Positions 5,054 through 11,006 of a stretch of 11,006 bases of DNA are shown piece by piece (within the stretch, counting starts at the first letter, position 1; each line of letters opens with the position of its first letter). The translations under genes and the position numbers were made by a program. The notes under the pieces were generated by a model. It did not search any database and was not told where the DNA came from. It was given only the letters and a program-made list of their open reading frames with translations. Source of the DNA: Pseudomonadota bacterium (lineage in GTDB: Bacteria; Desulfobacterota; Desulfobaccia; Desulfobaccales; 0-14-0-80-60-11); the NCBI GenBank assembly GCA_018897875.1, contig JAHIKF010000251.1, forward strand, positions 1-11,006, in the 5' to 3' direction.

Positions 5054-7795
5054 ATGGCTATCGGAATAAGAAAGAAAGTAATTTTCATTTCAGTTGCCGT
5101 ATTATTTTTAGCTCTGGCGGCGACTACCATTGTCAGCAGCATTTTTTTTATGCGGGAGTATTCCGCGGCTTTGAAATCCAGGGCCTTTCTGGTAGGGAGC
5201 ATTTTAAAATATCAATTAGAGAAACTGCTGAAATATGACATTCCGCTCAATGACTTAGTCGGTTTCGATGAGCAATGCCAGGAAATTATAAATAACTATG
5301 GCGATATCACCTACGCCATGGTCGTAGATATAAATGGGAGAATATTATTTCATAATGATCCTCAGAAACGTGGGGAGATGTTTATCTACAAGAATATTCA
5401 AGAAATATTGCAAAACCAAAAACAAGAGCTGCAGCGATATAATAGAAATGGGGAGAAATTTTATAATTTCAGCATTCCTGTACAAGGGCTGGACAATGCG
5501 CCGATTGCTGCCATAATCATCGGCTTTCCCGCCAGCCTGATTACTCATAAGACCGCCCTGATGGTCGCCTATTCGGTGGGAGTGGCCATTATTTTTCTCA
5601 CCGTGGGGGCGATATCCATGGTTATCCTGCTGCAATTCTGGGTGACCACCCCCTTGGGCCAGTTACTCAGGGCCATTATGGATATCCGCGCCGGTGGCAC
5701 TGACTCCGCCCAACTGCCCATTATAAAGTCCAAAGATGAATTCGGCGACCTGGGGCGGGCCTTCAATGAGATGGTCCTGCAACTGAGGCAGTCGCAGGCT
5801 CAAGTGCAGAATTATACGCAAGAACTGGAATTTAAGGTGGCGGAAAGCACCTCCCATCTTCAGGAGGCCAACGAAAAACTGCGGCAAGATATCCAGGTGC
5901 GCCTCCAGGCCGAGGCGGCCCTGCGCCAAACCACGCAGAAACTGCAGACGGTGATCAACGCCGCGCCCCTGGCCATCTTTGTCCTGGACCTCGAGGGTCG
6001 GGTGCGGATGTGGAACCCGGCGGCGGAACGCATCTTCGGTTGGCGGCAAGAAGAGGCCATGAGACAGCGGCTTCCCATCGTTCCCGAAGACAAACTGGAG
6101 GAGTTCCAGGGTTTGCTCCAGCGGGCCGGGGAAGGCGAGTTGTTGACAGGTATAGAACTCACCCGCCGGAAGAAAGACGGCTCGCCCATTGAAATTAGCC
6201 TCTACACCGCGCCCTTGTACGACGACCAGGGCCAGGTGGCCGGCACCATGGCCCTGGTAGCCGACGTCACGGAGCGCCGCCGGGCTGAAGAGGAAATCCG
6301 CAAGGCCCATGAATCCCTGGAAAACGTCTTCGCCAGTTCCGCCGACGCCATTGGCACCGTGGACCGACACGGCCATATCACCCAGTGGAATAAAGCGGCA
6401 GAAGAAATATTTGGCTATCCTTTCGAGGAGCTCCGGGAAAAACGTAGCGTGGATTTGTTTGCCGACCCAGCTGAATTCAAGGTGATGGATATGCAACTGC
6501 GCCGCCGCGGCTATCTCAGAAACTATGAAATCTCTATGCGAAAAAAGGATGGCAGCGTCTTTCCCTGCAGCCTTTCCATCCGAATGCTACGGGACCTGGA
6601 CAATCGCGCCACCGGCAGTATTACGGTGGCCAGGGATCTCAGCGAATTCAAGCTGTTGGAAGTGGAACGCCAGAGGTTCAGCAAGATGGAAGCCGTGGGG
6701 ACGCTGGCCGGCGGCATCGCCCACGACTTCAACAATATCCTCACCGCCATCATCGGCAACATCAGCCTGGCTATGTTGGATCTCCAGATTAACCAGCAAG
6801 CTCGGGAAAGATTGACCGAGGCGGAACGGGCTTGTCAGCAAGCCCAGAACTTGTCACGGCAATTGCTCACCTTCGCCAAGGGTGGGGCGCCGATTAAGAA
6901 AATCGTCTCTCTTAAAGAACTCGCCAGCGAATCTGCCTCCTTCGCCTGCAGCGGTTCGCGAGTCAATTGCCAAACCAGCCTGCCGGATGATCTCTGGGCC
7001 GCAGAAGCAGATCCCGGACAAATCAGCCAGGTCCTCCATAATCTCGTCATCAATGCCATTCAAGCCATGCCCAGCGGCGGGATGGTGAGAATTCTGGGAG
7101 AGAATCTGGTGGTGGAGACCGGAAGTGAATTGGGCCTTGACGCCGGCAGATATGTGAAAATCTCCATTCAAGACGAGGGGATCGGCATGTCGGCGGATCA
7201 TCTCTCGAAAATTTTTGACCCCTATTTTACCACCAAACAAATGGGCAGCGGCTTGGGTCTGGCTACTTCTTACTCAATTATCAAGAATCACCGCGGTCAT
7301 ATGTCCGTGGAGTCGAAACTAGAAAAAGGCACGACGTTTCAGGTGTATCTTCCAGCCAGCGACCAGAAGGTCACTCAGCAACTTCAAGAAGACGGAGAGC
7401 TGATTTCCGGGAAAGGCAGGATTCTGGTAATGGATGATGAGCCGATGGTACGTAAGGTGTTGGGCAAAATGCTCCTGGCCATGGGCTACGAAGTGGAATC
7501 CGCCCAAGACGGTGCGCAAGCACTAGAATTGTACACCCGGGCCCAGGACACGGGAGATCCTTTTGTCACCGTAATCCTTGATCTAACCGTTCCCGGCGGC
7601 ATGGGAGGCAAAGAGGCCATGGCGAGACTTCTGAAGATTGATTCCCAGGTAAAGGCCATAGTCTCCAGCGGTTATTCCGATGATCCAGTAATGGCAAACT
7701 TTCAGAGCTATGGGTTTACCGATGTTATTGCCAAGCCTTACAGGATCTCAGAACTAGATAAAGTATTAAAAAATACACTCAGTGGATGGAAATAA
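5054..7795 (+). CDS. Membrane hybrid sensor histidine kinase (HAMP-PAS-PAS-HK-REC)
   Basis: This 913-residue inner-membrane kinase would autophosphorylate on histidine and pass the phosphate to its own receiver. Helix 1 spans about residues 9-32. An extracytoplasmic, probably Cache-like sensor follows (33-165; note TYAMVVDINGRILFH at 86-100), then helix 2 (169-194), HAMP (195-247) and a coiled coil (250-295). PAS 1 spans about 295-410 and PAS 2 about 420-535, each with a WNxAAExIFG block. HisKA carries the H box GGIAHDFNN with H557. The ATPase domain has N667 (NLVINA), DEGIGM (707-712), FDPYFTT (721-727) and GSGLGL (731-736). The C-terminal receiver has D794/D795, phospho-acceptor D843, S871/S872 and K894. 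Every key residue is present, so it should be active. No HPt, DNA-binding or enzymatic output is fused and no regulator gene is near, so the output is unknown; the receiver may act as a phosphate sink or feed a distant phosphorelay. Confidence 0.93.
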   Translation: MAIGIRKKVIFISVAVLFLALAATTIVSSIFFMREYSAALKSRAFLVGSILKYQLEKLLKYDIPLNDLVGFDEQCQEIINNYGDITYAMVVDINGRILFHNDPQKRGEMFIYKNIQEILQNQKQELQRYNRNGEKFYNFSIPVQGLDNAPIAAIIIGFPASLITHKTALMVAYSVGVAIIFLTVGAISMVILLQFWVTTPLGQLLRAIMDIRAGGTDSAQLPIIKSKDEFGDLGRAFNEMVLQLRQSQAQVQNYTQELEFKVAESTSHLQEANEKLRQDIQVRLQAEAALRQTTQKLQTVINAAPLAIFVLDLEGRVRMWNPAAERIFGWRQEEAMRQRLPIVPEDKLEEFQGLLQRAGEGELLTGIELTRRKKDGSPIEISLYTAPLYDDQGQVAGTMALVADVTERRRAEEEIRKAHESLENVFASSADAIGTVDRHGHITQWNKAAEEIFGYPFEELREKRSVDLFADPAEFKVMDMQLRRRGYLRNYEISMRKKDGSVFPCSLSIRMLRDLDNRATGSITVARDLSEFKLLEVERQRFSKMEAVGTLAGGIAHDFNNILTAIIGNISLAMLDLQINQQARERLTEAERACQQAQNLSRQLLTFAKGGAPIKKIVSLKELASESASFACSGSRVNCQTSLPDDLWAAEADPGQISQVLHNLVINAIQAMPSGGMVRILGENLVVETGSELGLDAGRYVKISIQDEGIGMSADHLSKIFDPYFTTKQMGSGLGLATSYSIIKNHRGHMSVESKLEKGTTFQVYLPASDQKVTQQLQEDGELISGKGRILVMDDEPMVRKVLGKMLLAMGYEVESAQDGAQALELYTRAQDTGDPFVTVILDLTVPGGMGGKEAMARLLKIDSQVKAIVSSGYSDDPVMANFQSYGFTDVIAKPYRISELDKVLKNTLSGWK

Positions 7796-7974
7796 ACTAT
7801 TTAACGATTCATAGTGACGTCAGCGATAAAAGATTACTGGCCTTTATCCTGAGCTCGTATCTCAAAAAAGATTTATCAATAAGGGATTTATAGCGTGAAA
7901 CAATAAATTATACCAGGTTGCTCTCAGAAAAGTATTTTCAGGTCCGGAGAATGGTTTCCCAAGGTACTAAAATC

Positions 7975-8024
7975 CGTAGGGCGCGCCTCACGCGCCATTC
8001 TTGGTGCGTAAGACGCACCCTACG
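7975..8024. repeat. REP-like two-arm hairpin between convergent genes
   Basis: Outer arms CGTAGGG (7,975-7,981) and CCCTACG (8,018-8,024) pair perfectly and enclose two hairpins: GGCGCG-CCTCA-CGCGCC (7,980-7,996, sharing two bases with the outer stem) and GGTGCGT-AAG-ACGCACC (8,003-8,019). It can form a three-way junction or cruciform. The GTAGGG edge is shared with the repeats at 901-930 and 10,727-10,756. It lies between the convergent kinase and gmk genes, where it could slow transcription from both sides. There is no strong T tract on either strand (ATTTT follows on the minus side). Confidence 0.7.
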
Positions 8025-8067
8025 AAGGGAAATTACCTTTTTAAGCGCAGATTAGTATTAGATGATA

Positions 8068-8679
8068 TCAGGTATTGTTGCTGAGAAACTGTGGGGCAAG
8101 CTGGGGCCAGAGCTGAGAGGTGCGGCAGCGGGCCGCGGCGACGATGGCCTGAAGCTGGGACAGGGCTGTGGCCTTATCGTCGTTGATCACCAGGTAGTCA
8201 TACCAGTGGGCTTCTTTGAGTTCCGCCCGGCCGTTGGTAAGGCGCCGGGCCAGTTCCTCGGGATCCAGGCCTCCCCGGCCTTGCAGGCGCCGCTCTAACT
8301 CCTCCAGGCTCGGGGGCAGGATGAAGATCAGAGTCCCCTGGGGAAATTCGCCTTTGAGGGCCCGGGCGCCCCGGGAATCCAGATCGAAGATCAGGTCCCC
8401 CCCTCCCCGCACCATATCCAGCACCCAATCCCGGGAGGTGCCGTACCCATAGCCGAACTGTTCCACCCATTCCGCCAGGGCGCCCGTGTCCCTCAGCCGC
8501 CGGAAATCCTCCGGACTGACAAAAAAATAGTCCTTGCCGTCAACCTCTGACGGGCGCCGGGGCCGGGTGGTGTAGGAAATGGAGAACCGCAGCCTGGCAT
8601 CTGCGGCCATCAACGGTTTCAGCAGGGTAGTCTTTCCCGTCCCGGAAGGGGCGGTGATGACGAAGATTTCCCCGGGCAC
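8068..8679 (-). CDS. gmk: Guanylate kinase
   Basis: This cytoplasmic enzyme uses ATP to phosphorylate GMP (and dGMP) to GDP, an essential step in GTP supply. The protein is 203 residues, normal for the family. The P-loop reads PSGTGKTT (11-18). The GMP-binding segment YTTRPRRPSEVDGKDYFF (36-53) and the YLVINDD block (162-168) are clear. The usual ILDxDVQGA is IFDLDSRGA (97-105), a mild variant. Translation starts at GTG directly after the remA stop TAG, with an AAAGGA sequence inside the remA end, so translation is probably coupled. It is the last gene of the DUF4416-yicC-remA-gmk operon. The C-terminal 54 nt are duplicated at 3,627-3,679, so the present tail (PQLAPQFLSNNT) may have been exchanged during an insertion event. 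Confidence 0.96.
   Translation of the reverse strand: MPGEIFVITAPSGTGKTTLLKPLMAADARLRFSISYTTRPRRPSEVDGKDYFFVSPEDFRRLRDTGALAEWVEQFGYGYGTSRDWVLDMVRGGGDLIFDLDSRGARALKGEFPQGTLIFILPPSLEELERRLQGRGGLDPEELARRLTNGRAELKEAHWYDYLVINDDKATALSQLQAIVAAARCRTSQLWPQLAPQFLSNNT
8104..8157 (-). repeat. Repeat in the gmk 3' end, att-like partner of 3,627-3,679
   Basis: This is the gmk-resident copy of the direct repeat described at 3,603-3,679. The first 34 nt are identical and the remaining 19 differ at two positions after a 1-nt gap. It covers codons for about residues 174-191. The two copies are about 4.5 kb apart in direct orientation. Both lie at a gene 3' end, the arrangement expected of attL/attR sites, but no recombinase gene is present to prove it. 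Confidence 0.6.
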
Positions 8680-8961
8680 CTAAGTGTCCTTTTCCCCCGA
8701 GTCCGGCCGCGCCGCCACGCCATGGCCGTTTAAACGCTGGGACAGGGTTTCAGTGTGCACCGCCGACAGGATGATGTGATTGCTGTCGGTAACGATGATG
8801 GAGCGGGTCTTGCGGCCGTGGGTGGCGTCGATGAGGCGGTCGGCCTGGGTGGCTCGCTCCCGCAGCCGTTTCATGGGAGCGGAACCCGGCACGACCACTG
8901 CCACTACCCGATAGGAGATCACGGTATTGCCGAACCCGATGTTGATCAAGCGCCCGTCCAT
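8680..8961 (-). CDS. remA: RemA-like DNA-binding regulator (DUF370)
   Basis: This 93-residue protein matches the RemA/DUF370 family: LINIGFGNTVISYRVVAVVVPGSAP is the classic start (given here in two parts: LINIGFGN at 5-12, PGSAPMKR at 25-32), followed by RLIDATHGRKTRSIIVTDS and VILSAV-type elements (here HIILSAV). In Bacillus, RemA is a DNA-binding protein that activates extracellular matrix and osmoprotection genes. In Gram-negative bacteria its role is little known, and I assign it by similarity only. The C-terminal tail after about residue 80 (RPDSGEKDT) is polar and probably flexible. ATG at 8,961 follows a GGGGGAAA sequence. It lies 21 nt after yicC, and its stop abuts the gmk GTG, so all are in one operon. 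Confidence 0.9.
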   Translation of the reverse strand: MDGRLINIGFGNTVISYRVVAVVVPGSAPMKRLRERATQADRLIDATHGRKTRSIIVTDSNHIILSAVHTETLSQRLNGHGVAARPDSGEKDT

Positions 8962-8982
8962 TGGTTAATTTCCCCCTTCGTC

Positions 8983-9873
8983 CTACTCGATATTTTGCAC
9001 TTGCTCCCGGAGGCGCTCCAGGGAGCCCTTGATTTCCAGCACGGCCTGGGAGATGCCCAGGTCGCCGCTTTTGGAGCCGATGGTGTTGGCCTCCCGCAGC
9101 ATTTCCTGGAGCAAGAATTCCTGCTTGCGCCCCACCGGCCCCTGGTTCGCCAGGGTTTGCTGGAATTGGGTCAGATGGCTCTCCAGGCGGGCCAATTCTT
9201 CGGCCACATCCCGGCGTTCGGCCATGAAGGCCACTTCCTGGGCCAGGCGGGTCTCGTCCACCGGGCTGCCCTCGGGAAAAAGCTCCGCCAGGCGAGTAAC
9301 GACCCTCTCCCGCCAGAGTTCGGGCAACCGCGGCGCCTGCTCGACAATGCGGCTGACTTCCCGGCGGATGTCCTCCAGGCGCCCGGACAGGTCGGCTGCC
9401 AGGGCCGCACCCTCGGTGAGGCGCATCTCCTCCAGGTGGTCCAAGGCCTGGTTCACCGCCTGGGACACAGTCTCCCAGGCCGCCTCCAACTCCAGGTCCT
9501 GATTGGCCTGTTCCTTGCCCACCAGCAGTTCCGAAAAATGCAGATAGTGCTCCAACTTCAGGGACTCGGGGGTGTTGCCGGCCAGCCGCAGCTGCTCCAG
9601 CACCTCCCGGACCCCGGCCACCACGCCCATATCCAGCCGCAAGGTCACGGATTTCTCTTCGAAGCTCTCCCAGGATAACTGCATATCCACCCGGCCCCGG
9701 GCCACCCGGCTCTTGATGAGCTTGCGGAACCGGTCCTCCAGGGCCCAGAAGCGCCGGGGGAGGTTGAGGGCGAGTTCCAGAAAACGGTGGTTGACACTCT
9801 TCAGTTCCACCACCCACTTCTGTACGGCGGTTTCCACTTCCCCCCGCCCGTAGGCGGTCATGCTCTTGATCAT
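8983..9873 (-). CDS. yicC: YicC/YloC-family endoribonuclease
   Basis: This 296-residue protein has the usual length of the YicC family. The N-terminal domain begins MIKSMTAYGRGE, with VVELKSVNHRFLE (21-33) and the RGRVD block (59-63), all typical. The C-terminal DUF1732 region shows AERRDVAEELARLESHL (218-234), GRKQEFLLQEMLREANT (248-264) and GSKSGD (266-271). E. coli YicC and B. subtilis YloC have been reported as endoribonucleases acting in RNA decay; here that role is by similarity. ATG at 9,873 overlaps the upstream DUF4416 stop by four bases (ATGA), indicating translational coupling. The yicC-remA-gmk order is widespread, which suggests a shared need in RNA or nucleotide metabolism. Confidence 0.95.
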   Translation of the reverse strand: MIKSMTAYGRGEVETAVQKWVVELKSVNHRFLELALNLPRRFWALEDRFRKLIKSRVARGRVDMQLSWESFEEKSVTLRLDMGVVAGVREVLEQLRLAGNTPESLKLEHYLHFSELLVGKEQANQDLELEAAWETVSQAVNQALDHLEEMRLTEGAALAADLSGRLEDIRREVSRIVEQAPRLPELWRERVVTRLAELFPEGSPVDETRLAQEVAFMAERRDVAEELARLESHLTQFQQTLANQGPVGRKQEFLLQEMLREANTIGSKSGDLGISQAVLEIKGSLERLREQVQNIE

Positions 9874-10403
9874 GTTGCCATCGCCTTGAGTTGCCAGAGA
9901 TATTTCTGGCGCACCAGTTCCAGCAGCGCCGGAAGCTCACCCTGGGTGTAATCCGGGTAGCTCCAGGGCAGGGACTGCCACCTCCCCTGGCCAAAGACCA
10001 GAGTTAAATCCCCGTAGATGCCTCGATCCAGATAAATGCGGTGAGGAAAATTCTTGCCGGTGGCCAGGACCAGCCGTTCTCTGGCCACGTATCCCGGGTC
10101 CAGGTTAGCCAGCCGCCGCCCACCCAGGCTAAAGGCCTGCTCCAACGAATTGGTATAGACCTTCCAATCCGCCAGGCAGGCCGGATCTGCCAGGTGGAGG
10201 AAGGAAACCAGCCGGCGGCCCAGGTTGGGGCCCATTTCCGGGGCATAATAGGCGGTGGCGTCAAACGGCCACCATGGTCCCACCAGATCTGGCGGACCCA
10301 AATATCCGGCGAGTCTTTCCACCAGTGCCGGGCCCAAATCTTCCCGGGCCAGCAGCATACTGACCACCGGCTTCACTGGCGTTGCCGGGCCCGGCGTGCT
10401 CAT
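9870..10403 (-). CDS. DUF4416 family protein, function unknown
   Basis: This 177-residue protein fits the DUF4416 family. Visible family-like blocks are PFDATAYYAPEMG, the DWKVYTNSLE segment, LDPGYV followed by LVLATGKNFPHRIYL, GIYGDLTL, and a final PWSYPDYTQGELPALL region with VRQKYLWQL. It has no signal peptide or membrane segment, so it is probably cytoplasmic. I start it at ATG 10,403, preceded by GGGAGAAAGGAAG. A TTG at 10,427 would extend it by eight residues but lies at or before the predicted transcription start. It is the first gene of the operon and overlaps yicC by four bases. The tight coupling hints at a link with RNA or nucleotide metabolism, but no biochemical role can be read from the sequence. 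Confidence 0.85.
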   Translation of the reverse strand: MSTPGPATPVKPVVSMLLAREDLGPALVERLAGYLGPPDLVGPWWPFDATAYYAPEMGPNLGRRLVSFLHLADPACLADWKVYTNSLEQAFSLGGRRLANLDPGYVARERLVLATGKNFPHRIYLDRGIYGDLTLVFGQGRWQSLPWSYPDYTQGELPALLELVRQKYLWQLKAMAT

Positions 10404-10430
10404 GGTCTTCCTTTCTCCCGAACGCAAACC

Positions 10431-10459
10431 ATTCTATGGCAGACGGACCGCAAACGCAA
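10431..10459 (-). promoter_or_regulatory. Sigma-70-type promoter of the DUF4416-yicC-remA-gmk operon
   Basis: On the minus strand TTGCGT (10,459-10,454) and TAGAAT (10,436-10,431) are separated by exactly 17 nt. The transcription start would fall near 10,424, giving a leader of about 20 nt that holds the purine-rich ribosome binding site before ATG 10,403. The position and spacing are what a housekeeping promoter would show. Confidence 0.6.
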
Positions 10460-10623
10460 TGGAAAAATCATGTGAAATTTTACGCAATTAGGGGCTTGGA
10501 CGTGTCTAGAAGAAACCCGGGGCGGGTAGTTGAAAAAGATCAGGCCTGGCCAGAAGTTAGCTTGTAACTTTTGCCATAAAATTCTTGCGATTGATAGAAG
10601 GTACATTACCCTCAATCCCCCTG

Positions 10624-10647
10624 CCTTGAAAAGTCCAAAGTTCAAGG
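10624..10647. repeat. Inverted repeat CCTTGAA-N10-TTCAAGG
   Basis: A perfect 7-bp inverted repeat with a 10-nt spacer lies about 170 nt upstream of the predicted operon promoter. The spacing of about 1.5 helical turns between arm centres would suit a dimeric DNA-binding protein, but a plain hairpin is equally possible. Confidence 0.4.
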
Positions 10648-10726
10648 TTAGTTCAATGGAGGGTGCACACCGCGCCCCCTGATAAAAAGCCCGCCACTTT
10701 TCATAAGTTGCGGGTGACCGAGGGCC

Positions 10727-10756
10727 GTAGGGCGGGAAAGCGAAGCGCATCCCGCC
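10727..10756. repeat. REP-like hairpin repeat unit
   Basis: The 30-nt unit starts GTAGGGCGGGA and ends GCATCCCGCC. Arms GGCGGGA (10,731-10,737) and TCCCGCC (10,750-10,756) form a 7-bp stem with a 12-nt loop. A degenerate copy is at 901-930 and a related larger structure at 7,975-8,024. Such units are dispersed intergenic repeats in many genomes. Confidence 0.65.
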
Positions 10757-10982
10757 GTTTCCCCCTGGCGCACAGGAGGTAGGGCAGTAGTCTCCGACAG
10801 AGATCTTGAATGAACGGTAGCAAATTGACAACGAACCATGGAGCCGCAGGGCTTTAGCCGGGGGCGGCGCAGTCTGATACCGAGTCGCAATCAATTGGCG
10901 ACAGAGGCGTCTCGCCTGTGCTGGCGCCAGCGAAACGTCCATGACCTCGGGGTTGGTCACTCCCGGGGATAACCCCCCCTAC

Positions 10983-11003
10983 CCCCCCTTTACAAAAGGG
11001 GGG
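10983..11003. repeat. C/G-run hairpin at the window edge
   Basis: CCCCCCTTT (10,983-10,991) and AAAGGGGGG (10,995-11,003) form a 9-bp stem with a 3-nt loop (ACA), followed by AAA at the window end. A second C run (CCCCCCTA) lies just before it. This resembles a dispersed intergenic palindrome family; it may continue outside the window. Confidence 0.55.
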
Positions 11004-11006
11004 AAA

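Larger units (their letters stand above)
10460..11006. other. Non-coding, repeat-rich region upstream of the operon
   Basis: I see no credible gene here. A minus-strand frame is open across 10,400-10,960 but passes through two hairpin repeats and the promoter, so I treat it as chance. The region holds an inverted repeat at 10,624-10,647, a REP-like unit at 10,727-10,756 and a C/G-run hairpin at 10,983-11,003. This is typical of a junction between transcription units. Confidence 0.5.

Noticed and set aside
5663..6496. 277-residue minus-strand frame antisense to the kinase.
   Set aside because: It is an antisense shadow of the PAS region; the plus-strand frame has complete domain motifs.
3680..8067. 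An integrase, excisionase or transfer gene that would prove an integrative element between the gmk repeats.
   Set aside because: I looked in both strands and found only the binding protein and kinase genes, so the element interpretation remains a hypothesis.
8755..9678. 307-residue plus-strand frame antisense to yicC.
   Set aside because: It is a mirror of the yicC coding frame with no recognisable motifs or ribosome binding site.
8750..9994. 414-residue minus-strand frame over yicC and remA.
   Set aside because: It is extremely glycine, proline and arginine rich, as expected of an out-of-frame reading of GC-rich genes; yicC and remA are clearly the coding frames.
10400..10960. 186-residue minus-strand frame upstream of the DUF4416 gene.
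   Set aside because: It crosses two hairpin repeats and the predicted promoter, overlaps the DUF4416 start and has no family-like motif.
1..11006. CRISPR array, tRNA or rRNA genes.
   Set aside because: No regularly spaced identical repeats and no recognisable tRNA or rRNA segments were seen; the repeats present are dispersed hairpin units.

Overview
The window looks like chromosomal DNA of a Gram-negative bacterium, most likely a Desulfobacterota (deltaproteobacterial) lineage. The main reason is the minus-strand operon DUF4416 - yicC - remA (DUF370) - gmk (9,870-10,403 down to 8,068), a gene order I associate with that group. A secreted beta-barrel-like protein and a lipoprotein-type PAP2 phosphatase support an outer membrane. 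The taxon is inferred from gene content only.

Layout. 1-1,171 is a mobile or decaying zone: the last 43 codons of an IS1595/ISXO2-type transposase, a small unrecognised minus-strand ORF, a degenerate REP-like hairpin unit and a pair of 39-nt imperfect repeats. 1,172-2,865 holds two envelope genes on the plus strand: an AT-rich outer-membrane beta-barrel candidate and a PAP2 phosphatase with a complete catalytic signature. 2,866-3,977 is about 1.1 kb with no convincing intact gene, but it contains a second copy of the 3' end of gmk (3,603-3,679). 3,978-7,795 is a tightly coupled two-gene plus-strand operon: an exported ABC_sub_bind-type periplasmic binding protein followed 2 nt later by a 913-residue hybrid sensor histidine kinase (sensor region, HAMP, two PAS, HisKA, HATPase, REC). 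7,796-8,067 separates the convergent kinase and gmk genes and holds a compact REP-like structure. 8,068-10,403 is the housekeeping operon, preceded by a good sigma-70 promoter at 10,431-10,459. 10,460-11,006 is non-coding and repeat-rich.

How the genes work together. The binding protein plus hybrid kinase look like a ligand-sensing unit: the periplasmic protein would capture a small ligand and present it to the kinase. No permease, ATPase, separate response regulator or output domain is present here. The operon on the right carries guanylate kinase (nucleotide metabolism), a YicC-family ribonuclease, a RemA-like DNA-binding protein and a DUF4416 protein of unknown function.

The most interesting observation is that the sensor operon lies between two directly repeated copies of the gmk 3' end, with a 34-nt identical core and a divergent C-terminal tail that still ends at a stop codon. 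This is the footprint expected from site-specific integration at the 3' end of gmk, or else from an old gmk duplication. No integrase is present, so the mechanism is open.
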